The position numbers and the translations under genes are program-made. A stretch of 7,192 nucleotides of DNA, taken from positions 1 through 7,192 of the forward strand of contig JBDRGO010000076.1 in assembly GCA_043817715.1 (NCBI GenBank), given 5' to 3'. Origin of the DNA: JAFGBZ01 sp043817715 (lineage in GTDB: Archaea; Iainarchaeota; Iainarchaeia; Iainarchaeales; JAFGBZ01). Every line of letters starts with the position of its first letter. Within the stretch, counting starts at the first letter, position 1. Shown piece by piece: positions 1 to 5,280 of the stretch. A model generated the notes under the pieces. It ran no database searches, was not told where the DNA came from, and saw only the letters and a program-made list of their open reading frames with translations.

Positions 1-80
1 GTTTGATACCAATTAAAGAATACTGCTAAAGAATGCACTAACAAAAAAATTAACACATAATCCAATGCCTGAAAAGCCAT
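1..80 (-). CDS. Partial hydrophobic ORF (5' end only), possible membrane protein
   Basis: From an ATG at 80 the minus strand stays open to the window edge. It encodes about 26 residues beginning MAFQALDYVLIF and containing a strongly hydrophobic stretch, as in a first membrane helix. It starts 18 bases after the stop of the SBF-like gene and would be the next gene of the same leftward string. No convincing ribosome binding site is seen (only GGAAAT about 10 bases upstream). The frame is also in phase with the SBF-like gene and open all the way back to its TGA stop, so it could instead be a continuation past that stop or the remnant of a duplicated C-terminus. No family can be assigned from so short a piece. 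Confidence 0.4.
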   Translation of the reverse strand, partial: MAFQALDYVLIFLLVHSLAVFFNWYQ

Positions 81-98
81 AAAATAATTATTTCCAGA

Positions 99-995
99 TC
101 AAGAAATAAACTTATCTGAAAACCATTTAAAAAAGGCAATAAATACATCCACTACAAGTTGAACAGAAACCATTACCAGAATTACTTCCTGTGAAAAATA
201 AGCATTAGCTAAAAACAAGCCAAGTGCTCCATTTATATGAAAAGCACTTAAAGAAAAAGCAATTTTGTCTTTTCTATTATTAGCCAAAAACAATCCTGAA
301 AGCATCAGTAAAAACATTAAAAGAACTACAAAAATAATTATTGGAATGAATGACTGAAACTGCAAAAAAGAATTCCTGTTAACTGAAACAATTATTGCAA
401 CAATCAAAAAAATAAATAAAATAACTAATGCAGAAAAATACTTTGAATGCTTTTCTAATTTATTCCAAAAAAACTTTTTAACCAAAAAAGCAAGCACTAC
501 AGGAATTAAAACAAGTTGAATCAAAGTTAAACTTAAAGAAACATAATCAAATGAAACCGTTTCTTGAATTGCAATAAAAACCAATAAAGGAATATAAATA
601 AATGAAAGCAAATGACTTAAAACAGTGAAAGCCAGAGAAAGTTCATTATTGCCTTTAAGGATATCGCTTAAAACAACATTCAACATGCCTGAAGGAACTG
701 CAACCAAAAGAAGTCCTCCTAACGCAAATTCAGGAGAAAAAAACGACAGTACAAAAAAAACAATTAAAGGAAAAATTAATTTAATTAAAACAAATCTTGA
801 ACCCAAATACTTGAAATTTTTCAAATAATGAAAAAATAATTCAAAATCAACTTTAAGAGAGGCAATGAAAATAACTACTGCAAGAAGAAAAAGAACCAAA
901 TACTCAAATGAAGAAAAAAAAGGAAAAAAAATTCCTAAAACAATTGCAAAAACAATTAATGGTGCAAAATGAGTTTCAATTAATTTATGAACCAA
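99..995 (-). CDS. SBF/bile acid:Na+ symporter-like (BART superfamily) membrane transporter
   Basis: This is a 298-residue, very hydrophobic protein with about eight to ten predicted membrane segments, close to the usual length of SBF-family (BASS/ASBT-like) secondary carriers of organic anions in the cytoplasmic membrane. The family assignment rests on the region around 101-116 (PSGMLNVVLSDILKGN), which matches the P-x-G-x-x-S/L-N ... L-A-K-G-N discontinuous-helix segment, and on a second one around 250-263 (SAFHINGALGLFLA), matching the second crossover helix. In that second segment the glutamate and glutamine that bind Na+ in studied members appear by eye as S250 and I254, so Na+ coupling is doubtful. 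The TTG start is chosen because a GTGA ribosome binding site lies 5 bases upstream, overlapping the TGA stop of the prenyl synthase gene, which suggests translational coupling. The substrate is unknown. Confidence 0.72.
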   Translation of the reverse strand: MVHKLIETHFAPLIVFAIVLGIFFPFFSSFEYLVLFLLAVVIFIASLKVDFELFFHYLKNFKYLGSRFVLIKLIFPLIVFFVLSFFSPEFALGGLLLVAVPSGMLNVVLSDILKGNNELSLAFTVLSHLLSFIYIPLLVFIAIQETVSFDYVSLSLTLIQLVLIPVVLAFLVKKFFWNKLEKHSKYFSALVILFIFLIVAIIVSVNRNSFLQFQSFIPIIIFVVLLMFLLMLSGLFLANNRKDKIAFSLSAFHINGALGLFLANAYFSQEVILVMVSVQLVVDVFIAFFKWFSDKFIS

Positions 996-1000
996 TTAAT

Positions 1001-1004
1001 TCAC
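1001..1004 (-). promoter_or_regulatory. GTGA ribosome binding site embedded in the preceding stop codon
   Basis: On the minus strand GTGA contains the TGA stop of the prenyl synthase gene and lies 5 bases before the TTG start of the SBF-like gene. It is complementary to the TCAC of the archaeal 16S rRNA 3' end. It supports the TTG start and implies re-initiation or coupling between the two genes. Confidence 0.6.
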
Positions 1005-2062
1005 TTTTTTCGTGTAACTAAATAATTGCTTAATTCAATTAAAAAATTTTTTGCAGGGGTTTTAATTCCGGCTTTTTCAATTGCATCAAATGCCTCGGCA
1101 ATTAATGCAAGTGAAAACAATTCACTGTATTCCAATGCCCCTGAATCAATTAATGCTTTTTTTGCTTCAGCAATCTGCTTTTGCGATGCATGGGAATTAT
1201 TGAATGCATTAAGGAACTGCTTTTTATGATTCTGTTTTGCCTTATTCAGCATAAACCATGCAAGCAAGGTTTTTTTTCCTTCAGTAAGGTCATCAGAAAC
1301 TGATTTGCCTGTTTTGGAACCGAACAAACCAAGCATATCATCATGAATCTGGAAAGCAATCCCCGTAGGCACGGCATAACTGCTTAAGTCAGTTAATTGC
1401 TTTTTTGATGCCCCTGCCAAAATAGCCCCCAACTGCAAGGGACCGTCAATAGTATATTTTGCTGTCTTGAATTCCTGAACCATTAAAACATCTTTTTCCT
1501 TAAAAGATTTGCTGTTTTCCAGCAATATATCCAGTTCCTGCCCTACTGCGGTTAATTTGTTTATTTCCATTAATTTCTTTACAGCTTCACAGGTTTTCTT
1601 TGAATCAAATCCTGCCTCAATCAATGATTCAACAGCCAATGAATGGGTTAAGTCCCCTGCAATAATTGCCTCATTTTCCGAAAAACGCTTTAATGCATTT
1701 AAAGGGACTTTTCCGAAATAAATTGATTCAATTTTTTTATGAAAAGATTTTTTTCCCCTTCTTGTAATTGACTGATCCATTACATCATCATGAATCAATA
1801 AATATGACTGAAGCAGTTCCAATGCAATTGATGCCTTAACTATCCTTGAATCGATTTTTCCATTCACTGCCTCAAAACCGATTAAAACAAGTATTGGGCG
1901 GATTCTTTTCGCAGGGCGCGAAGTGAATTCCTTTAATTCAGAAATCATTTTCTTTGAACTTGGGGAGAATAAGCTGAATTCCTTTTCCTTTTTTTTGAAA
2001 AAAGAAATTAATTCCTTTTCAATTCCTTTCTGGCATTCTTTCAGTTTTTTTTCAAAACCCAT
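1001..2062 (-). CDS. Short-chain polyprenyl diphosphate synthase (geranylgeranyl/farnesyl diphosphate synthase)
   Basis: This all-alpha trans-prenyltransferase condenses isopentenyl diphosphate with allylic diphosphates; in archaea the C20 product feeds ether-lipid synthesis. The 353 residues show the family landmarks in order: KRIRP at 53-57, the first Asp-rich motif DDVMD at 92-96 followed by RR at 101-102, GQE at 174-176, KTAKYT at 199-204, and the second motif FQIHDDMLG at 247-255. The fifth residue before the first Asp-rich motif is a bulky Tyr (Y87). In archaeal type I GGPP synthases an aromatic residue at this position blocks longer chains, so a C20 (or C15) product is inferred. The length is slightly above the usual 320-340. 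The ATG start has GTGA 6 bases upstream. The gene is followed directly by the SBF-like gene and preceded at 57 bp by the thioredoxin reductase gene. Confidence 0.93.
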   Translation of the reverse strand: MGFEKKLKECQKGIEKELISFFKKKEKEFSLFSPSSKKMISELKEFTSRPAKRIRPILVLIGFEAVNGKIDSRIVKASIALELLQSYLLIHDDVMDQSITRRGKKSFHKKIESIYFGKVPLNALKRFSENEAIIAGDLTHSLAVESLIEAGFDSKKTCEAVKKLMEINKLTAVGQELDILLENSKSFKEKDVLMVQEFKTAKYTIDGPLQLGAILAGASKKQLTDLSSYAVPTGIAFQIHDDMLGLFGSKTGKSVSDDLTEGKKTLLAWFMLNKAKQNHKKQFLNAFNNSHASQKQIAEAKKALIDSGALEYSELFSLALIAEAFDAIEKAGIKTPAKNFLIELSNYLVTRKK

Positions 2063-2068
2063 TTAAAT

Positions 2069-2072
2069 TCAC
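2069..2072 (-). promoter_or_regulatory. GTGA ribosome binding site of the prenyl synthase gene
   Basis: GTGA on the minus strand, 6 bases before the ATG at 2062. The same tetramer with 5-6 base spacing precedes the SBF-like, FMN reductase and HAM1 genes, so it is a recurring initiation signal in this genome. Confidence 0.55.
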
Positions 2073-2098
2073 TTAATTGTTTTTTCAATTCCTTTTTC

Positions 2099-2120
2099 AA
2101 AAAATTGCCGAAAGCAATTT
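2099..2120 (-). terminator. Terminator-like hairpin with T-run after the thioredoxin reductase gene
   Basis: Read on the minus strand, AAATTGC and GCAATTT form a perfect 7-bp stem around a 5-base loop, and a run of six T overlaps the second arm. The hairpin starts at the first base after the coding frame, overlapping the TGA stop at 2122-2120. It could terminate or attenuate transcription before the prenyl synthase gene. Archaeal termination depends mainly on T-rich tracts rather than hairpins, so the function is an inference. Confidence 0.35.
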
Positions 2121-3034
2121 CATAATTCACTTTTAAGATAATTGAATGCAGAATGCGCGGCAATTGCGCCGGTTGCCGCAGAAATAATTATCTGCTTTAA
2201 CTGGAACAAATCAATTATGTCGCCGCAGACAAATGCACCCTTAATGTTTGTTTTCATTTCATTGTCAACTTTAACCAAATCATTTTGGGTTAATTCAATT
2301 CCCAACTGCTTCGGCAGTTCATTGTTCGGAAGCTGGCCTACCTCAATAAACACGCCGTCAATTTTCATTTCCTTTAATTTCCCTTTCTGGATTAATGCAA
2401 CTGATTCAAGCTTTTCTTTTCCATTAAATTCCTGAATTTCTGAATTAAATAAAATTTCAATTTTCGGCTCTTCCATTACTTTTTTCTGCCAGATTGGCTC
2501 TCCACTAAAAATATCTTTCCGATGAATCAAATACACTTTCTTTGAATGCTGTGCAAGCATTAATGCGCCGGTTAAAGCAGCATCCCCTCCCCCGACAACA
2601 GCAGTTGTTTTGCCCTTAAAGAATGCCCCTTCACAGGTAGTGCAGTAACTGACTCCTTTTCCCAATAATTCTTTTTCCCCTTTTGCGCCAAGTTTTTTTG
2701 AACGCTTTCCAACTGCCAAAATAACTGTTTTTGCAATGAATTCGCTTGAAGGAGTTTTTGCAATAAAATAATTTTTTTCTTTTTTTAATTCAGTTACTTC
2801 TTCAAACTCAATTTTTACCCCCAATTCAGTTACCTGATTAATCAACTGATTAATGAATTCAGCCCCTGAAATTGATTTAATGCCGGGATAATTTTCAATC
2901 CAGACAGCATCACCTGTCTGACCAAAACTTTTTCCTAAAACAAGGGTTTTAAGGTTATAGCGCTGGGCATAAAGGGCGGCAGTCAATCCTGCCGGACCCA
3001 TTCCAATGATAAGAACATCAAATTTATCCACCAA
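2120..3034 (-). CDS. trxB: Thioredoxin reductase-like FAD/disulfide oxidoreductase
   Basis: This 304-residue cytosolic flavoprotein has typical length and layout for low-molecular-weight thioredoxin reductase, which passes electrons from NAD(P)H through FAD and a CxxC pair to thioredoxin or glutaredoxin-like proteins. Visible landmarks are the FAD dinucleotide-binding GMGPAG at 11-16, the redox-active CTTC at 131-134 followed by EG, the second nucleotide-binding GGGDAA at 148-153, and the FAD-contacting CGD at 270-272. The NADPH 2'-phosphate motif HRRxxxR of bacterial enzymes appears as HRKDIFS at 171-177, so the last arginine is Ser, and the preference for NADPH is uncertain. The TTG start is chosen from an AGGGG site 8 bases upstream; a GTG at the second codon is an alternative. 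It lies between glutamate dehydrogenase and prenyl synthase genes, with a glutaredoxin two genes upstream as a likely partner. Confidence 0.9.
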   Translation of the reverse strand: MVDKFDVLIIGMGPAGLTAALYAQRYNLKTLVLGKSFGQTGDAVWIENYPGIKSISGAEFINQLINQVTELGVKIEFEEVTELKKEKNYFIAKTPSSEFIAKTVILAVGKRSKKLGAKGEKELLGKGVSYCTTCEGAFFKGKTTAVVGGGDAALTGALMLAQHSKKVYLIHRKDIFSGEPIWQKKVMEEPKIEILFNSEIQEFNGKEKLESVALIQKGKLKEMKIDGVFIEVGQLPNNELPKQLGIELTQNDLVKVDNEMKTNIKGAFVCGDIIDLFQLKQIIISAATGAIAAHSAFNYLKSEL

Positions 3035-3042
3035 TACAAAAA

Positions 3043-3047
3043 CCCCT
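3043..3047 (-). promoter_or_regulatory. AGGGG ribosome binding site supporting a TTG start
   Basis: AGGGG on the minus strand lies 8 bases before the TTG at 3034. The glutaredoxin gene has AGGGGG at exactly the same spacing. Pairing with the CCTCC of 16S rRNA needs one G-U wobble. Confidence 0.45.
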
Positions 3048-3080
3048 TAACAGCACCAGCCACAAACATCTAAAGCGAAT

Positions 3081-4322
3081 TTAATAAAATCCCCTTGTTT
3101 CCATTGCCTTAGCCAGTTCCTGAATTGAATAAATATATGCCGATTCCCTTAAAGTGCATTTTTCTGAATTGCATGTCTTAAGCAAATTATTGAATGCCGA
3201 AATCATTTTTTCCTTTAATTTTGCATTCACTTCATTCTCTGGCCAGTAATAACCATACCTGTTCTGCACCCATTCAAAATAACTTACACTTACTCCGCCG
3301 CTGTTTGCCAAAACATCAGGAACAACAATTACCTTGTTTTTAGTTAAAATTTCTTCTGCTTCAGCTGTTGTAGGTCCGTTAGCCAATTCCAGAATTAATT
3401 TTGCCTTAATCTTTGAAGCATTATCTTTAGTAATTGCATTTTCCAAAGCAGCAGGAACCAAAACACTTACATTTAATTCAAGCAAATCCTCATTAGAAAT
3501 TTCTTTTGCATTAGGAAAACCTTTCAATTGCTTGTTTTTTTTCTTGTAATCAATTGCTTTTGAAACATCAATTCCTTCAGGATTATAAATTCCTCCCTTG
3601 GAATCGCTTAAAGCAACAATTTTGAATCCTTCCTTTTCCGCAAGCAAGCCAAAAAACTGGCCAGCATTGCCAAAGCCATGAATTGCACAGGCTTTGTCAG
3701 TAATATTGAATGCTTTCACTGCCTCCAATAAAACAAATAATCCTCCTCTGCCTGTTGCCTCGCCTCGCCCCAAAGAACCGCCAAAATTCAATGGTTTACC
3801 AGTAATAACTCCTAAATTTAATTCTCCAGAAAGCTTTGAGTATTCATCAGCCATCCAAGCCATTATCTGAGGAGTTGTATTAACATCAGGAGCAGGAACA
3901 TCATTTTTTTCCCCTATTAATTTATGAATTGCTTTAATATAATTTCTTGAAAGTCTTTCCAATTCTCCTGTACTTAATTCTTTTGGATTACAACAAATTC
4001 CGCCTTTGCCTCCGCCATAAGGAACTCCACAAACAGTGTTCTTAATTGTCATCCAAAAAGCAAGTGCTGTTACTTCATCCAAATTAGTATCAGGATGATA
4101 TCTTATTCCTCCTTTTGCAGGGCCCCTTGAATCATTAAACTGAACCCGGTAGCCTTCAAAAACTTTCAGTTTCCCGTCATCCATTTTGACCGGAATGTTT
4201 ACAATCAAGCTTCTTTTTGGCTTTCTTAAAGCAACCAAAATTTCCGAAGAAACTCCTTTCACTTTTTTTGCTGCAGAATCAAACTGCTTTAATCCATTTT
4301 CAAAAACTGGTCCATATTCCAT
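3081..4322 (-). CDS. gdhA: Glutamate dehydrogenase (hexameric GdhA family)
   Basis: This cytosolic enzyme interconverts glutamate and 2-oxoglutarate plus ammonia with NAD(P)+/NAD(P)H. The 413 residues match the usual length of archaeal hexameric enzymes. Landmarks in this numbering are the substrate-binding PAKGGIR with K70, the active-site segment GVPYGGGKGG with K106, the catalytic Asp segment DVPAPD ending at D146, the Rossmann loop GFGNAG at 216-221, and ANGPTT with PDVLANSGGV in the C-terminal part. An upstream GTG at 4331 would add three residues, but it overlaps the GGAG ribosome binding site; the ATG at 4322 has ideal spacing (8 bases) and is preferred. The gene follows the glutaredoxin gene by 13 bases, with the ribosome binding site abutting that stop, so the two are probably co-translated. 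Cofactor choice cannot be read safely. Confidence 0.95.
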   Translation of the reverse strand: MEYGPVFENGLKQFDSAAKKVKGVSSEILVALRKPKRSLIVNIPVKMDDGKLKVFEGYRVQFNDSRGPAKGGIRYHPDTNLDEVTALAFWMTIKNTVCGVPYGGGKGGICCNPKELSTGELERLSRNYIKAIHKLIGEKNDVPAPDVNTTPQIMAWMADEYSKLSGELNLGVITGKPLNFGGSLGRGEATGRGGLFVLLEAVKAFNITDKACAIHGFGNAGQFFGLLAEKEGFKIVALSDSKGGIYNPEGIDVSKAIDYKKKNKQLKGFPNAKEISNEDLLELNVSVLVPAALENAITKDNASKIKAKLILELANGPTTAEAEEILTKNKVIVVPDVLANSGGVSVSYFEWVQNRYGYYWPENEVNAKLKEKMISAFNNLLKTCNSEKCTLRESAYIYSIQELAKAMETRGFY

Positions 4323-4330
4323 CCAATCCA

Positions 4331-4334
4331 CTCC
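4331..4334 (-). promoter_or_regulatory. GGAG ribosome binding site that decides the gdhA start
   Basis: On the minus strand AAAGGAG begins inside and just after the TAA stop of the glutaredoxin gene. GGAG ends 8 bases before the ATG at 4322 and physically overlaps the alternative GTG at 4331, which argues for the ATG. Confidence 0.65.
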
Positions 4335-4335
4335 T

Positions 4336-4572
4336 TTAATTCATTTTTTTAATTTCCTTATCCAATTCAGTTTTATTAAAACCGACAATTATTTTGCCAT
4401 TAAAATCAATTACAGGAACTCCCTGCTGATTAGATTTAACAATCATTTCCTGCGCTTTTCCCTCATCAGCAGAAACATCAACTTCCTCAAAATCAACTCC
4501 TTTCTGCTTCAAATACTGCTTTGCCATAATGCAATAAGGGCAGGTATTTGTCGAATAAACAAGTACAGCCAT
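4336..4572 (-). CDS. Glutaredoxin / NrdH-like small thiol oxidoreductase
   Basis: This 78-residue thioredoxin-fold protein is the usual size for small glutaredoxins that reduce disulfides in the cytosol. The redox-active CPYC lies at 11-14 just after the first strand (VLVYSTNT), the cis-proline segment GVPV is at 51-54, and the C-terminal G-F at 64-65 sits where glutathione or partner contacts occur in the family. Archaea generally lack glutathione, so electrons more probably come from a thioredoxin reductase; one is encoded two genes downstream in the same string. The ATG has AGGGGG 8 bases upstream. It is the first gene of the leftward string and faces a divergent promoter region. Confidence 0.9.
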   Translation of the reverse strand: MAVLVYSTNTCPYCIMAKQYLKQKGVDFEEVDVSADEGKAQEMIVKSNQQGVPVIDFNGKIIVGFNKTELDKEIKKMN

Positions 4573-4580
4573 AACACAAA

Positions 4581-4586
4581 CCCCCT
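4581..4586 (-). promoter_or_regulatory. AGGGGG ribosome binding site of the glutaredoxin gene
   Basis: AGGGGG on the minus strand is followed by 8 bases and then the ATG at 4572. It matches the AGGGG plus 8 arrangement before the thioredoxin reductase gene. Confidence 0.45.
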
Positions 4587-4681
4587 AAATTAATACTTAA
4601 AAAAGATAAACAAAACGTTTAAAAAAAGGATAAAAGAAGAAAAAACTCGTTGTTTTAATTCTTTTATTCATTAATTATTAA

Positions 4682-4685
4682 GTGA
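4682..4685 (+). promoter_or_regulatory. GTGA ribosome binding site deciding the FMN reductase start
   Basis: GTGA is followed by 5 bases and the ATG at 4691. The GTG within it could be read as an in-frame start three codons earlier, but the recurring GTGA-plus-spacer arrangement in this window argues that it is the ribosome binding site. Confidence 0.55.
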
Positions 4686-4690
4686 AATAT

Positions 4691-5203
4691 ATGTTTATTC
4701 CAGTAATTTTAGGCACTGCAAGAAAAGAAAGGCAATCAGAAAAAGTTTCCGAATTTCTCCTTGAATTAATTAAAAAACAAGGAATTGAAACAGAATTAAT
4801 TGATGTAAAAGATTACAGAATTAATGCAACAGATAATTCCGGAAATATTCCTGAAGCAAAAAAATGGAGAGAAAAATTAATGAAAGCAAATGCATTAATC
4901 CTTGTTTCACCAGAATACAATCATTCCTTTCCAGGAGAACTGAAAATATTTTTAGACATGCTTTATCCTGAATATTACCAGAAACCAGTTGGTTTCTGCA
5001 CAGTTTCAATGGGCCCATACGGAGGAATAAGGGCAGCAGAACAGTTAAAGCATTTAGCAACACATTACGGAATGAATCCAGCAATGAAATCAGTCCAGTT
5101 TGCAAACATAAGGGAAGAAACAAAAGAAACAATAAAAAAATATGAAAGCTTTGCCAAAGAATTGATTCAGGAACTAAAGGAATTAGCAGAAAAAATAAAA
5201 TAA
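4691..5203 (+). CDS. NADPH-dependent FMN reductase family flavoprotein
   Basis: This 170-residue flavodoxin-like protein belongs to the family that reduces FMN, quinones or other acceptors using NAD(P)H. The N-terminal strand IPVILG is followed by GTARKERQSEKVS (8-20), the FMN phosphate-binding loop in the G-S/T-x-R pattern. SPEYNHSFPGELKIFLD (73-89) is the highly characteristic isoalloxazine-binding and dimer segment. GPYGGIRAAEQLK (108-120) corresponds to the second flavin loop that usually reads GGxxGG. Length is typical. The start at 4691 is preferred over a GTG at 4682, which forms part of its ribosome binding site. It is the first rightward gene and may be co-transcribed with the HAM1-like gene 77 bp on. 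Alanine is written GCA in 11 of 12 cases, unlike the cassette downstream. The physiological acceptor is unknown. Confidence 0.87.
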   Translation: MFIPVILGTARKERQSEKVSEFLLELIKKQGIETELIDVKDYRINATDNSGNIPEAKKWREKLMKANALILVSPEYNHSFPGELKIFLDMLYPEYYQKPVGFCTVSMGPYGGIRAAEQLKHLATHYGMNPAMKSVQFANIREETKETIKKYESFAKELIQELKELAEKIK

Positions 5204-5220
5204 AAAAAACAATTAAAACA

Positions 5221-5263
5221 AAATTAAAACAAAAAGTAAATTAAAACAAAAAGTAAATTAAAA
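5221..5263 (+). repeat. 17-bp A+T-rich tandem repeat in the spacer before the HAM1-like gene
   Basis: AAATTAAAACAAAAAGT occurs twice back to back (5221-5237 and 5238-5254), followed by the first 9 bases of a third unit (5255-5263). Degenerate AATTAAAAC units precede it. The spacer lies between the FMN reductase stop and the HAM1-like start, and probably arose by slippage. It could contribute to promoter strength, but no distinct TATA box stands out. Confidence 0.7.
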
Positions 5264-5270
5264 ATTCAAA

Positions 5271-5274
5271 GTGA
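5271..5274 (+). promoter_or_regulatory. GTGA ribosome binding site supporting a TTG start
   Basis: GTGA lies 6 bases before the TTG at 5281, matching the spacing before the FMN reductase and prenyl synthase genes. It is the main reason for accepting TTG as the start. Confidence 0.55.
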
Positions 5275-5280
5275 ACCAAT

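Larger units (their letters stand above)
4573..4690. promoter_or_regulatory. Divergent promoter region between glutaredoxin and FMN reductase genes
   Basis: This very A+T-rich spacer separates leftward and rightward gene strings. On the minus strand, TTTTTTTAAAC at about 4617-4627 is a TATA-like box. With the normal archaeal spacing of about 25 bp it would start transcripts near 4595, leaving a short leader that contains the AGGGGG site. On the plus strand, GATAAAAG near 4629-4636 is a weaker candidate. The palindrome AAACGTTT (4613-4620) overlaps the minus-strand box and could be a regulator site. All of these are by-eye inferences in a low-complexity region. Confidence 0.4.

Noticed and set aside
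99..101. TGA read as an amino acid (recoded stop) at the end of the SBF-like gene
   Set aside because: TGA is also the apparent stop of the prenyl synthase and thioredoxin reductase genes, Trp is written TGG throughout, and the protein already has family-typical length. Kept only as an alternative in the readthrough finding.
2142..2435. 97-residue plus-strand open frame inside the thioredoxin reductase gene
   Set aside because: Antisense to a well-conserved flavoprotein, with no ribosome binding site and no recognisable domain.
4186..4593. 135-residue plus-strand open frame overlapping the glutaredoxin and gdhA genes
   Set aside because: It lies antisense across two genes with clear family motifs; its translation is low-complexity and matches no recognisable domain, as expected of a shadow frame.
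4821..5132. 103-residue minus-strand hydrophobic open frame
   Set aside because: Antisense to the FMN reductase gene, whose motifs are intact; leucine-rich content is a by-product of the A-rich coding strand.
5221..5263. CRISPR array
   Set aside because: Units are contiguous, 17 bp, A+T-rich and lack spacers.
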